DNA of 64,000 bases from Sclerodactyla briareus (lineage: Eukaryota; Echinodermata; Holothuroidea; Dendrochirotida; Sclerodactylidae), in NCBI GenBank assembly GCA_026419785.1, contig JAODTK010005834.1, forward strand, positions 62,001 to 126,000, written 5' to 3'. Within the stretch, counting starts at the first letter, position 1. The number at the start of each line of letters is the position of its first letter. The position numbers and the translations under genes were made by a program. Under the pieces are notes generated by a model. That model searched no databases. It was not told where the DNA came from and worked only from the letters and a program-made list of their open reading frames with translations. This document shows, in pieces, positions 11,230 to 23,759 of the stretch.

Positions 11230-13030
11230 TGTCTCAATGAAGAATTTTTCCTCTGTGGACAACCTTTACTTGAAGATGTCTGTGCCATCTGCAACTCCAA
11301 CTGAGGACAAAGAGCATGTATCCTTTCTGTATTCATGATCCCTGTAGTAGCATTGTATCTTAAACCAGCTTGGGACAATTCTTCACTGCTGGAACATAGA
11401 GGGTTTGATTGCTTCCAAGGCACAAGGTCATTGAGGAAATTAGGCCTTATGGTCACCGGCATATAGGCCTACCCCTGTTATCTCACTTTCATATAATTTT
11501 GTGATACTGTACATTGCCTATAATATGCTGGCATACTCTATATTAGCCAAGAGTAAAAAACTTCACTGCACATTCTGGTACAAATTTCTCAGTTTTTATC
11601 TTTAATCCATAATGTAAATTCCACATACAACGCCAAATGTTTGGAGATATTTCTTAACAGTTAAACAGCGCTACTGTTCCACCTGATTTGTAAAAACGCA
11701 GAGCTATTCAATTGACCACTACAGCAGCTATCCGATAAAGATGCCCAGGTAAGATAGAGGTGGTGTGTTTTTTAAAAACATGAAAATGTACTTTTACCGA
11801 GTAATTCCTGACTTCACAATATATTCATGTATGATGTAATCCCCACTGCTAGAACAGGTTTCAAACAATCATTTTTTTTTAGATTAAAACAATCAGTTTT
11901 TTCTCAGATTTGAAAACCACAAGGTGACAAGCAAGTGCTACCTGGCTAGAGGAGGGGAAATTTGTTGCAGTCATGCTCATGGGAAGCAGAAGATACTGGA
12001 TAATGTATATACATGGCCGATGTAAGTTGATTTTCATGTTGTGGCATGCATCAATTGGAAAATATCATTCACTGAAATGATACCTGAATGTCTCAAAAAT
12101 TTAGAGCTTTGTTGAATGCTCAAACTGACCTGCTAACGCTGTCTCATTTGATGGTGATTCAATTCACCCTCCACTACTGCAAGTGTGACAGTGGGGCAGT
12201 TTAACAGATGGGCAGACAGAAGATGACATATCAATAGAACCACAGTCTGCCACTGTTTGTGGGATGACCGCACCACTGCGTCACAGCCGTGGGCAGTTCA
12301 GGTTTCAAACACTTGATTGAAAGCGTCAAAGAAATCGCACGTGGGAAGCCCTAATGTTAAAACAGTCTTCTTCAATAGAGGAACTATGAACGATTTGCTG
12401 TCAGAGACCAGACAGCACAGACCAATTTTTGACGTTCTTAATCCATGCTCAAGTGTAACTTTCATTGGGTGTGTCCCTGTCGCGTACCCCAACCCCGTAG
12501 CAAATTTATCCTATCAAAAAGTTCTTTAGCCAAGACACACAGTATTCAAATGTTACATCAAAATGGAACAAGGGCATCACTTGCCAACTTTTTGATTGAT
12601 ATGAACATGTATGGTAACGCTGCTGTCATGATAATAGTATGGTCTCCTGTAGGTCCGGGCGTCCTACAGGACACATGGCCTTTTATCTTCCTGCCATGGT
12701 AAACTTTTAGACTTACCGCCATGACACATATCATACTGTATTTGGAACACCCATCGCATTAGAATAATGTCATGTTTTAAATGTTGCCCAGAAATGGTGG
12801 TTACAAAGACTACATACAACTAAATGATATGAACATAAACCAACATGGTGTCCTGTCTGTAAACCCACCTACAGTATTGTGACGGAGCATGACACAAGTG
12901 AGTATTGCTCGTTGTAATTATTATTTTCATTTCATTTCTCTTTTATGATACTTGTTATTTCCATAATTTTTGAAGGACTTTTACTTGTTATATTGTAGAA
13001 CAAACCACTTTTCATCCATTTTAGCCAGGA
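11230..13030. other. No gene recognised; one strong hairpin
   Basis: No supported coding region. A perfect 9-bp inverted repeat TCCTGTAGG (12645-12653) and CCTACAGGA (12663-12671) with a 9-bp loop stands out. The open frames around 12300-12530 on both strands overlap each other and look like chance. Confidence 0.55.
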
Positions 13031-13032
13031 CA

Positions 13033-13280
13033 TTTCGCTTGGAAAAGCTGTTGAATGATTTGGGTGTATAGGTGCAGGTGAACCAGTTCTGATTCATGAG
13101 GACAACCAAGGTACAATCGCCTTTGTCCAAAGACCCAGTCAACCATCAGATGTCAGCACATGATATCCGCTACCATTTATCCGTACAGAAACTTGACCGT
13201 GGGAAGATAGTCCTACCTATTGTCCCACTGCTGATATGGTTGCATACATAATGACAAAACTCAGCAACAAAATTCATTTT
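13033..13280 (+). pseudogene. Ty1/copia RNase H domain remnant
   Basis: Reads FRLEKLLNDLG, a stop, then AGEPVLIHEDNQGTIAFVQ. A frameshift leads to AHDIRYHLSVQKLDRGKI and a further shift to PTADMVAYIMTKLS. The series E-D-N-Q-(G/S)-(A/T)-I, H-x-D-I-R-Y-H and P-T-x-D-M-x-A-x-x-x-T-K is the signature of the C-terminal RNase H of Ty1/copia polyproteins. This is the only copia-type sequence found in the window; no reverse transcriptase, integrase or LTR accompanies it. The two frameshifts and a stop show it is dead. Confidence 0.85.
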
Positions 13281-14740
13281 GGGTCAAATTTGACCACCTT
13301 TGTCCTCTGGTTTGGAGTGTCCTTAGACATAACTTCCCTTACCTTTAGTTTATAGATATTGATTATGAACATTTAGTGCTTATAGGTGACAGGACAGTTA
13401 TTTTGGTTATATCGTTTTATTGAACACTTGATCGCATCATTATAGTATTTGATCACATTACATGATTAATGGTTTTAAGGCATATCAAACATTCATTAAA
13501 AATTAGCTAGCTCACTTATATTTGCCCTCTAAAGGGAAAGAGATCATTGTGATCTGTATTTCCTATTACTGTATAATCATTTACGTTCATCAGTCGCCAC
13601 CCCAATTTCCGGTGTGATTGCTCAGCGAGCGATATTCTGTTTGTTTTACATTTTGGTTGACATGGCAACAGGAGATATTGTCTATCTGAAATAAAGATGG
13701 CGTCGATCGTGTTAAATCATAAGCAAATCGGGTCCTATATTATCTGCTTCAATCAGGACAACGTCCGAAATTACCCGCTCACAACAATCTCCTGACAGAT
13801 AATTGGCGTTTACATGGTGTTATTAAAAGAACTTAAAGAGTCAGGAAAATTGACACTGTTTTTTAGTTACTTCGCCCGCACAATCCAGTAACACGGGACA
13901 CTATTGCTAGATAGATTTTAAATATCCTGATGAGATCAGGAATTGACACTTTTAAGTTCGGGGCACATCGTGTTCGGAGTGCATCAGTTGCCAGGGCAAA
14001 ACAAACTTTGTACCAGTTCACTTATTTGGAAGAAGGCGTGCTGTCGTCCTAATCGTTTGCATGAATTCTACGATCTCAAATCAAGAGACCATCTCCTTTC
14101 CAGGAGAGTGTTTCCTCCAGTGCCCATAAGGTATGTTGTTACTTTTGTCTTTATTGGTTTTTTAATCCTTATTTGGCTTCAAAGTCTCTTTGTTCCTGGT
14201 AGTGTAGCACCGAAATAAAATATAAAATTTAACTCGACTTACCTGTAAGGTGAAGTTTGATCGTAATTTTAGGAGTTGCCCTACAACGAACGGATTAAAT
14301 AGCCTCTCCCACCCTCCCTCCTACAGTATGGGCTCCTCATCTCCTGAGAGTTGGTCTATTGTTTTTTCTAAGACAAACCGGCTTTCAACTGATTGACCGA
14401 AGCGTGGCGCTATCTCATTCATCCGCGTTCGTGTAGCAACTCATCAAATTACAATCAAACTTTTACCAACTTACATTTAGTCCCGTTTATTTTTAAATCA
14501 TTCTTCATTTTCCATTTTTTGTTTGGGTTTCCAAATGTCAAATAGCCGGCAGGTGTATGGACACAGCCATTATCTCGTATAATCACCGTACCTCAGTCTC
14601 GCTTTTGCATAGTACAAATAGCAACAACACTGCATCATTTCACCTGAACCGTGAATTGAATCTCAACTCGTTTTGGATTTTTACAGATTTTTTTAATTTT
14701 GTATTCCTGTCTTGTAGTGCATGAGGTGGTGAAATGTAGC
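13281..14740. other. Mostly non-coding; possible splice donors near 14.1 and 14.24 kb
   Basis: No identified gene. On the plus strand CCCATAAG/GTATGTT (about 14130) and on the minus strand CTTACAG/GTAAGTCG (about 14240) are good donor matches about 110 bp apart on opposite strands. The open plus-strand stretch 13943-14130 before the first donor is unremarkable in composition. This could be a divergent promoter with two first exons, but nothing else supports it. Confidence 0.25.
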
Positions 14741-14741
14741 T

Positions 14742-15635
14742 GACATGCCTGTAGGACTTATTCCAACAGAAGTACTGGAGCAGTTCTTGGAGTCCATTCA
14801 CCGATATTTTGACTGATGATCTCAAGGACAAGTTACAACAGTCAACTTCTTGGGCTCATGATTGACCATCCACAGACGTTGCGTGAACCCTTAAACTGGT
14901 TGTATATACTGAACTTTTGAACTGGGGAGGGCAATCAGAAATTCACTTTCTGAAGAACATTACTTCGATAACCGAATGCACAATAATGGCACAATAATAA
15001 TGGTCCCATTATAAAAGACTTGGCAGTACAAAGGAATGATTGCTTCCGTCAAGCAGAAATTTACTCAGAATTTAGCACGATATTAATGAACGATTTTCAC
15101 AGGTATGATTTGGATGTCCAGCAGCCCTTTGGCCCAAACAAAGGTCCCTTGTGCCACCAACTTGATTGTCTATGACAGAAACAGAGAGGAGTGCAACTAC
15201 TGATCTGAGCCAGTGCCAGTGATGGTGACGATGATAGCCTCATCCAATTAACAGTCATGCAGCAACTTAGAGTGCTAACCCAAATTTCAGAGAAGTGTAG
15301 ACACGGAGTTTTTGCCTGATGAATAACTATCTCTCTTCACACACTGTAGAATATTTCAGTTCTTTGTCCTTCCCTGAATTGCAAATGTTGTTCATCACAG
15401 AGCATCAAGATGCCTCCAAATCTTGAAAGCATTATAAGCTGGCACTGTTCATTCCAGTCACAAGTGCTGACCGTGAAAGAGTTTCAGCTGTCAGAACAAC
15501 ATAAAATCAAGCGAGGACAAACTGAGCAGCAAGACCTAAATCAACTCAGTAATCACACTGGAAGGCCCAAGTTATGAGGGATTCCCTTATGAGAAGGTAC
15601 TCACTGAGTGGAAGTGGGATTGAATCTTGTAAGTT
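14742..15635 (+). pseudogene. hAT-superfamily transposase, C-terminal part, broken
   Basis: Starts with ADMPVGLIPTEVLEQFLES and IHRYFD. After many stops it ends with LALFIPVTSADRERVSAV, NQARTKLS-like residues and the open piece VITLEGPSYEGFPYEKVL followed by TEWKWD (about 15555-15620). The sequence of L-x-x-x-(I/V)-P-V-(S/T)-S-A-x-x-E-R-x-F-S, a basic segment and EGP-x-x-x-F-(P/D)-(Y/F) is the C-terminal dimerisation region of hAT transposases of the ZNF862/ZMYM-like type. There is no intact frame longer than about 30 codons. It may belong to a different copy from the hAT fragment at 17.7 kb, since here the C-terminus lies upstream of that fragment's middle domain. Confidence 0.6.
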
Positions 15636-16371
15636 CTGGAGTCGATTTTTTTAGAGACACAACCTTGTACTGTGATCCATAAATTACCTACAAGTTCAAG
15701 TTCAACAACTTAGTCCTACAAGTTTGAAGTTCCATAACTAATGCATTTTCACAGCGCCTATAGTCCACTCCTGTGTGTCAATTATTTGTCTTCACACTTC
15801 CTTCATGGTTTTCACTGAGTGCACATGCACAAAGGCAAAACAGTCCCTATTTTGGAGTCTTTGGTAAACACTACAATAGGAAAGTGCTCTGTGCAGAAAC
15901 AATTCTGTCCCCCCCCCCCCAGGTGAAAGCCCCTCACAATTACTCAAGGGGGCATTCCCCCACCAGATTCTCAACCTGCCCAACCCTGACTGGAATATGG
16001 CCCCAGAAGCCGATCTGAGGTCTGACGATTGCATTAATAATATCTTTTTTTACTCACGTAGCCAACACCTATCTTATCCTTGGGCTATATGACACAGTGC
16101 ACTCTAAAAAAAAGGGTACGATCTCTGGTACTGGTCGTATTCCCCATTCTGCATCAGGAGTAGGGCCCATTTAACACGGGGTGCTACGCCGATACCTTAT
16201 ATATCTTAGCTGGCAAGTGATACTGACAGGTAGGGGCAGGGGGGCATGTCCCTCCAATATTTTAGTGGAGGGGCATTGTATCGAATGTCCTCCCTCGCAT
16301 ATTTGGAACCTGCCCTCGAATATTAATGCGTCATATACATCGTCCAATATCTGCGAGTGCCAGTAATATTA

Positions 16372-17407
16372 GACAAGGCGATCGCCCCCAAGTGTCTCGC
16401 CTAGTTGGGTGATCAGTGGTTGTCTTCTATTAGTCACCATGCAAACCTTACACGGCATTCCATGTGTTGCTGTCCGATTTTTGTATTAGCTTTAACCGGA
16501 ACAGCTACTAAGCAGGGACCAATTTCAAATTCATAAGAGCTGATTACGACCATGTCTACCACGGATATAACGTTTTTGTGGAAATATGACTGAAACTGCC
16601 TAAATTAGCAAATTAGACACATTAGTAACTTCCATTGACCCATTTCTCATTAAAACTATCTACAGGACCAATGGGGGACCACACTTAATACATTTCATGG
16701 GAATCCACAAACGGATACACACTGAATAAACCCCAGTTACTCTAGTCAATTTTCCAATTTGTGGGGACTAAAGGTAGATCATACCCACAAGCATCAAACA
16801 TGTACAAACTCTGAAATTTGGAATAAACTATCAAACGACACACTGAAATTACTCGCATTCTAAGTTTAAAATGTTGAAGAGTGAAAAGTTGAGCCATACC
16901 CACCAACTTACATGGAAATCTGTCAAACTTTGAATTATGCAAAATTGGGCACATTGAATGACCCCATTGACCCAGAATCCTTGTTAAAAAGTTTTGGACT
17001 GAAGGTAACAGTATTCACAAGTTTCGTGAAAATCTGACAACTTTGGAAATTTCGCAAGAGTTACCAAATTAGATGACTTAAACCCTATCATGTTCATCTA
17101 GTTTTATAATACCTTGCACCTATGTGCCAAATGAAGTCACCATAGCATCTACTGTTCATCCGTACGCTTTGTTAACGAGCCTAAACAATGATTACCTAAA
17201 TAGGCTGATTACCCTACTAATTAGTGACGTTTGCACCCAAAATCCAATCAGATTGTTTCACCCAACCCCGATACACAAGAATCATGAAAATCAGCCTTAC
17301 TGTTCCAGAGAACCTGCAAACGAGAAAGTGGGACACACATACGAACACACACAACGCACAGATGCTAAGTCCTCTCTTCTCCTGACTTTGTTCAGGCGAG
17401 ACAAAAA
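16372..17407 (+). mobile_element. TGTCTCGCC element 1 (Helentron-like non-autonomous element), near full length
   Basis: Left end has the palindrome GGCGATCGCC (16377-16386), then TGTCTCGCC (16393-16401). Right end has GGCGAGACA (17395-17403), the inverted copy, preceded by a near-hairpin CCTGAC-TTT-GTTCAGG. The body is built of degenerate repeats of about 110-130 bp, with phrases such as ACCCACCAAGTTTCATG, AAAATC and TTATGCAAATTAG. Four elements in the window share both ends. Subterminal inverted repeats, an internal minisatellite and a 3' hairpin, with no ORF, are the published structural hallmarks of Helentron-associated elements (DINE/HINE type). Assignment to that class is inference; an unusual MITE is the alternative. 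Confidence 0.65.
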
Positions 17408-17654
17408 TCATACTCCCAAAATTAATGTGATTGCAGTGCAATTTTTCTCACATCTGTCAGCAATATCACCTATGTTCTTTCAGTCACTAAGACCTCAAAA
17501 GTGGAAACACTGTCAATTTTAGTTCACTGTCAACTCCAGCGGTTTCCACTTGTGAACACCTGAAAATATTCTGTGAATACTCAAGAAGGTGGGTGTTTGT
17601 ATACTGGTAAAAAAACAGAATAATTATTCCCACGTTATCAGTAACTATTATTTA

Positions 17655-18606
17655 GGATACACGTGGATCCCGCATATTGCCGTCATCGTTGATGGGACAC
17701 AAGGTGTCACGGTGTTGAACAGAGACGTCATATTAGGTCCACAAATGGAGGAAACAACGGGGAAGCCAGCTCAAGTATGATCTTTGGATGCAGTTTAACT
17801 TTTGTTGGCAGAATTACCAACGTGGTCAGACATATGACGGTGGACCGCCACATGGAGAGGCAAATACAACGGGGCAGCAGGCTTCTATTCGAGACCAATG
17901 TCCACTAGCCCTACACTTCAGATTGCTTCCATATTCCTCATTTAGTCACAAAATGCACAAGTTCCCAAGTCCTCCAACACTGATGTTCGGCTGAACATAA
18001 CATGTTGAGGGAAGCTCTCGACTGGTTGAATGAATCGAGAAATTATACATTCTACAAGCAAATTGGCAAGTACAAAACCGAGTTCCAGCACATTGCTACT
18101 GATCCTGAACAAACACCTCCACTCCAGTCAACATTGAAACCCCTATGACCAACTGCGTTTTCTTTGTAGGCGTGTCGCAATCAAATCTCTCCCACCAGAA
18201 ACCTCCAATATTGGAAAGCTTGCTGGATGGGAGAGTCTATACAACGAACACAGCAGTGAGATCACGTATCCAGCATGGGCACTCTTATCTAGAAGTACCT
18301 TCTTGGGACAGTACGTCAGTTGCCTCTCACATTGTATCACCACTGGAGCAGCTCAACAGATCATGCGGCCAGAAAACCTCAATATCTTTGCTATTCTTGA
18401 GTTTTCCCTCTACATTTGAGTATCTCCGATCTGAGGATTCATTCTCCACATCTTCATCCACACAGAAGAGACGATCACAAGAGCATGGACTTGAAGCGCT
18501 AAAGTTTCTGCGAGTCTGTGCACCTCCAGATTGTTTGCCAAGACCAGCTCCAAGCCACTGCCCTGAATATGTTGATCACATTCAGAAAAGTTTCTATTGG
18601 TCATGA
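17655..18606 (+). pseudogene. hAT transposase of ZMYM1/DUF4371 type, central part, broken
   Basis: In shifting frames: HIAVIVDGTQGVT (17670-17710) matches the catalytic-core start V-I-x-D-G-T-Q. ETTGKPAQV follows, then RGQTYDGG (about 17824-17850) and an NG-AGFYSR stretch, matching C-R-G-Q-x-Y-D-G-A-A-x-M. Next come LREALDWLNESRNYTFYKQ, GKYKTEFQHIATD and LQSTLKPL, then VASHIVSPLEQLNRS (18310-18350). This order (IADGTQ, CRGQxYDGA, the helical insertion domain with LExLNRSLQ) is that of ZMYM1-like hAT transposases. Stops and indels interrupt every block. The C-terminal dimerisation domain is not seen downstream. Confidence 0.75.
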
Positions 18607-18619
18607 TGTTGCCACCTCC

Positions 18620-19940
18620 CAAATTAAAGTGAATTTCATTGGTATAAATGGTCCTGGCAACCTAAGATGCTCCAACTGGGACCAGGGGCTTCTATAACCT
18701 CCAAATGAACCACAAGGGTGAAACAGATGTACTGTGATAAGGTGGGATCCATGAGAGAAATAAGAGAGTTGCCATATACAGGAACAGTGCTGAAACTGGT
18801 ATCTATCAAAAACATCTGAAGAAGGATGTCAAGGAAGCTGAGCTCTCATTTCTCATGTCCTCTTTATGCATAAACAGATTGCTAGGCTTCTCATCTGTTG
18901 GACGAGGCGACGGTCAGAGAGCTTGTCATGCTGATTGGACCAAGAGCCAGCATGGGTCTTATATGCTTTAGATGCCAAACGTTGGTAGAAATGTGATTCA
19001 GGAACCTTATATGGATCCCAGAAAACTCACATGGCTGTGCAAGGATGATATTTTTTAGCACCTCACTTGTGGGCAAATGGCTGTAATGCAGACATCAATG
19101 ATGTGTGCCTGAAAAGTCATTTTGATAATTGCCATGATGGCATTGTCCCCATCCGAATTGTAATAGCTCCCTGTTGCTGCTCCTGATGACGATGAGAATT
19201 ATATTATAATGCTGCTATACCACTGGCACGAGAGAGATTTATGTCGGCTTTACTGAAGAGGGGATTAACACAGATTACCTATTACCTATAGCGATCAAAG
19301 GATATCACGACTACTTATCCTGGCCGTCATTTCAAGCCTAAGCACCACTTCTTACTCACATCCCCTTCAAATACATATGCACTGACTAGGTACTGGACCA
19401 TTCCCAAACACATCTGGGTATTGCATCAATTTCATTTGCCCTACAGACAACAGAAGGTACCTCCGTCATTACTTGTCCACAGAGAGCACTTTGACAGGAT
19501 AAAGATGTTGGGTCCGATTCCCAGTTCTAGTAGCGCCGCTAGCGAATGTGAATTTCTTGAGCAGAACAACGGAGAACCTTCTTCATGACATTGATGTTGC
19601 AAACTGTGCCATCGTGTATGGAATAAATGAGTTCCCTGATGTCCTCACTCAAGATCTTGGAGAGAGCCCGCTTTCCAAGGGAAAATTTGTATTCCTGTCT
19701 GCAAATTCTTTCTTTCACTATGATCGACAATCACATTGGCATTGCTACGGCATGCAGCCATCAGAGGAACAGATCTGGTTGTTATACAAGTTGTGATCTA
19801 CCCAACCACCAACCAGCCACTATTCATCGAGTAGCTACACACCAGAAGTCGGGGTGTTCACATATCTCCAGACTTAATGACTAAACAGAACTTGTTAGTA
19901 CATGTTGCAGTCCGGCGGAACCCTCCTTTTTAACTGTGCC
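18620..19940. other. No identified gene; scattered coding-like scraps
   Basis: Some short open pieces (about 19200-19560 and 19548-19796, plus strand) have coding-like composition, but I recognise no family. They may be more decayed transposon sequence. Confidence 0.35.
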
Positions 19941-19943
19941 GCC

Positions 19944-22900
19944 TCTGAAGTTTGTGCAATATTTCCAGCCGTATTCAGAATAGCTCATTGACGTCAGCGC
20001 TTGGCTGGTGCTGGAACATTTTGCGTACTTCACTGCGTTCAAAACGTACTTTGTCATTTCGCAATGCCCATCCCACATACACAACAAAACATTGGAGCAC
20101 CCGAATCTGGAATGGTAATTCAGTATGTGCTTTTCTCTCTGTTGTTAAGCACCTGTAACATTTTTTTACAATTGCACCTTTCCTGTTAATTTATCAGTTT
20201 GTAATGAGTTAACTTTCTGGATTAACTCATCCAGCATATGGTCAGTGCTAGAATTTATGCAAATAGTCTAACTGATGATTCGTTCTTTCATAGCGCGATT
20301 TAGGAGTCTACCAGTGCAGTGATGTCAGGCCAGACGACCGGGAGCTATGCTTTCGGTTAGGTGATTGCATCAAGTGACCTTATGAGGTGTTTTATTTTTT
20401 TTCGTTTGCCCTAACAGTTGAATTCAGTGCAAAATCATGAGAAAAAAAAGGAAATTCAGACTTCGTCAGTGTTCGTTGCTAACATGTGGGATAGAGGGAA
20501 CCCGCTATTGTTTTTAAAATCACGCCTCAAAAAATCAAATGCAACACGGGGGAATCCTGAAAACTTTAACTTTAATACAGTGAGATCATGTATGCCTCAC
20601 GCGCCTGCTTCTATCAATAAACAACAACAAGGTCATAATCAAGATAGCACTCATATTGCAGCTATCATGTTTTCTACTGGTTGTATTTTTCAAGACGACA
20701 CACCTGATTGCGGTCGATTCGCAAAGTGCTACGCCAGGCAGCCGGGGACCCGTCCAGGGTTGCAGCCGCCCAGGTTTGCACCGTAAGCTACATATAGCGC
20801 TTGTGCAGTGTTGTACACTTGGACAGAAGGGTTTTCCTGCCATGCAATGCACTGTGTATTTACTGAATTGAAAAGTCCCACGTGTGTATGTACAGTACAT
20901 GCAGTGCATGCTTCACACGGCGTCAGAAACGTTTTATAACGTTTAAGATTCTAATCGATTTTTCCAAGCTGCGAACGGGGGGAAATAATGTCATCCAGGA
21001 CTTCATTCGTTCTTCAAGAAAAAAGAGAAAAAATAACACAGACAAGTAAAGATACTCATGAAGAGACATTTACAATTCAGAGATACAGAGGTTCGAGTGC
21101 AATTTGAGACGAAGATTCGTCGAGTTTTGGTCATTGTGGGCTGAGCGCGAGCGGAACCACAACAGTTCTGCCGAGTTTTCACTGCAGGAGCAGTTTCCGT
21201 GACGTTGGATGGAATCGCCAGTCTGCACCAACGAAGAAAAAACCCACAAACTTTCAGACCAACTGTCAATTGGATTTTTTTGCTGAAGGTTTCAGAATCC
21301 TCTATTCTGTGGAAACTATGGAAGCCCCCAATTCCGTTGATGAAAGTTGACGTCAATGAGACTGTTGTGTGTGGACACACTGAACAGGTAGTACAGAACA
21401 CCATTCTCTTGAAATTTGTGCAATATTGCCAGCCTTATTCAGAAATAGCTAGTGACAGTCCCGCTTTGCTGGTGCTGACCAGTTCTTCACTGCTTTCACA
21501 CGATACTTTTGTCATGTTCGAAAATTGCCCATCCACATACTCGAACAAAAACAATATGGAGGCACCCGCTCTGGATGGTAATTCAGTGTGTGCGGTTCTC
21601 TTGTGTTAAACACCTGTAAACATGTTTCTAGCAATGCACTTCTACTTGTTTTAAATTATCAGCGGGAATAGAGTTCCACATTCTGGATGTACTTCATCCA
21701 GCATATGGTCAGTGCTAGAATTTATGCAAGTCTCTATCTGTGATTTCGTTCTAGTATTGCGATAGGAGGATACGGGTGAAGTAGATTGTCTGGCAGACGA
21801 CCAAAGAAGATCCCGCCTTTCTGTTAAGTGATTGCATCAGTGACCTGAAGTGAATGTATTTTATTTTTTCGTTTATCTAACAGAGTGCCGCATCAAAAGT
21901 TGATGTAAGTGAAAAATCATGCAGAAAAAATGAAAAAAATGCTGACTAGTCAGTGTTCGCCCCTACATGGAGGATCAGTGGGAATCGGATATTGTTTCAA
22001 AATCCGTCAAAAATTAAATTGCAACAAGGGAGATCCCGGCAAACTTTTACACGATGAGATCGTGTAATGCCCACACTGGTTTGGACTTCCCTATTAAATA
22101 AACAACAACAAATGTATAATTCATGACTAGCCACTCATATTGCAGCATCAGGATTGGCTAATGGGTTGTATTTTGAAGAACGACCTGACTGGATCGATTC
22201 GCCAAGCGCTACGCCAGGCGCCGGCCCTGGCCCAGGGTTGCAGTCGCCCAGGCTTTGCACCGAACCAAATATAGCGTAGTGCAGTGTGTACACTGTACTG
22301 GGGTTTTCCGGTCATGCAATGCAACTCAATGTGTATTTACTGCATTGAAGTCCCACGTGTGTATGTACAGTACATGCAGTGCATGTTAATCACACGGCGT
22401 CAGTATTATTATTATCACTTGTTATAAGTTCACAGATTCTAATCGATTTTCCAAGCTGCAAACGGGCGAATAATGTCATCCAAGGACTTCCATTCATTCT
22501 TCAAGAAAAAGAGAAACTAACACAGACAAGCCGATACTCCTGAAGAGACCTCCTTGTCGCGCAGGCTGAGCGCGAGCGGAACACAGCAGTTCCGCGACGT
22601 TGGAATTGACACCAACGAAGAAGAAACCACATAACTTTCAGACTAACTGTCAATTGGATTTGCTGTGAAGAGTGATATGACTTTACCACAGTTACCATAG
22701 TCATAGTGTCACCAGAGTTAGTAACATGTATGGCTCTTTTGTGAAAATCCCTCCCAAATAAACCATGAGGGGGCTGCAGGTCGTTTCCTAAATTTGGTAA
22801 TCCCTCTCAAGAAAAAATATGAGAGGGACTTTGGTCACTCTCTGATTTTGAAAATCCCTCCAAAAGTTTTTTCAGGGAGGGATTCCATCCCAGCCAAAAA

Positions 22901-23450
22901 TCCTTAGTGCTAACACCATGGACCTTGTTGAAAGTTGAATCCCATCATAGGTTTCAGAAATCCTCTATTTGGGGAAACTTTATGGAAGCCCCCAACTCCG
23001 TTAATGAAGTGACGTCATATGAGACTGTTGTGTGTACACACTGAACAGTAGTACAGAACACCATTCTCTTGAAATTTGTGCAATATTTCCCAGCCGTATT
23101 CAGAATAGCATAGTGACATCAGCGCTTTGCTGGTGCTGAAACAGTTCTTCACTGCGTTCAAACGATACTTTGTCATGTTCGCAATTGCCCACAACATATC
23201 GAACAAAAACATATGGAGCACCCGATCTGGATGGTAATTCAGTGTGTGCTTTTCTCTCTGTTGTTAAACACTGTAACATTGTTTCTACAATTGCACTCTA
23301 CTGTTAATTATCAGCTGGAATAGAGTTCACATTCTGGATGTACTTCATCCAGCATATGGTCAGTGCTAGAATTTATGCAATATTCTATCTGATGATTTCG
23401 TTCTTCGTAGTGCGATTTAGGAGGCTACGGTGCAGTATATTGTCTAGCAA
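19944..23450. repeat. Tandem array of ~1.47-kb units (two full units plus a partial third)
   Basis: The same landmark (GAARTTTGTGCAATATT...CCAGCC) recurs at 19947, 21411 and 23071, spacings of 1464 and 1660 bp. Long collinear similarity continues through each unit: TTCATCCAGCATATGGTCAG (about 20228, 21700, 23345), GTATGTACAGTACATGCAG (about 20886 and 22360) and ATGGAAGCCCCCAA (21320, 22982). The longer second spacing comes from an insertion at about 22690-22930 in unit 2. Unit 3 stops at about 23450. Copies differ mostly by single-base indels. There is no convincing protein, and open frames across it are not conserved between units. A TGACGTCA palindrome appears at 19989, 21348 and 23010. A diverged, shortened relative lies at 48.4-48.8 kb. 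Confidence 0.85.
22690..22930. other. Insertion within unit 2 of the tandem array
   Basis: This ~240-bp stretch has no counterpart in unit 1 and accounts for the longer spacing. It contains GAAAATCCCTCCCAAATAAA, GTAATCCCTCTCAAGAAAAA and GAAAATCCCTCCAAAAG, three repeats of an AATCCCTC motif, plus the inverted form GAGGGAYT. This is a small non-autonomous repeat of unknown type. Confidence 0.6.
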
Positions 23451-23594
23451 GTGTCTAGCAATCTAGTTGTTGACTCACAACCAGTTAAGTTGCGTTTCCC
23501 TTCACTAAACTCAGTCATTGTTATCCACACATATGAATGTTGAGGTGCTCCCCACCAAATTAGTCAGGGGTCCTCTCAAAACCGTAAGATCATA

Positions 23595-23661
23595 GGCTAC
23601 CTCTTTCCACCAAAAGTGATCACCAAGTCTCTTTTGAACCTTGTTTCAGGCGAGACAATGA
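23595..23661 (+). mobile_element. TGTCTCGCC element, 3' end only
   Basis: AAAGTGATCACCAAGTCTCT followed by TTTCAGGCGAGACA (to 23657) matches the 3' terminus of the other four elements, including AAGTCTCT and GGCGAGACA. The body is absent, so this is a 5'-truncated copy placed just after the tandem array. Confidence 0.65.
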
Positions 23662-23759
23662 AGCACAGCCCTGTTTGGTGCTCTCGTTGTATGATCAACG
23701 GCCACAAGGAGAAGACAACTTCCAGATCTACCTGTCTATAAAAGAGGCAAACGACATCG

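Noticed and set aside
20250..20270. Octamer ATGCAAAT as an snRNA or histone promoter in the array
   Set aside because: It is present only in unit 1, and no snRNA or histone sequence follows.
20418..20909. Overlapping ORFs of 107-122 codons on both strands
   Set aside because: They lie in the tandem array and are not open in the second unit.
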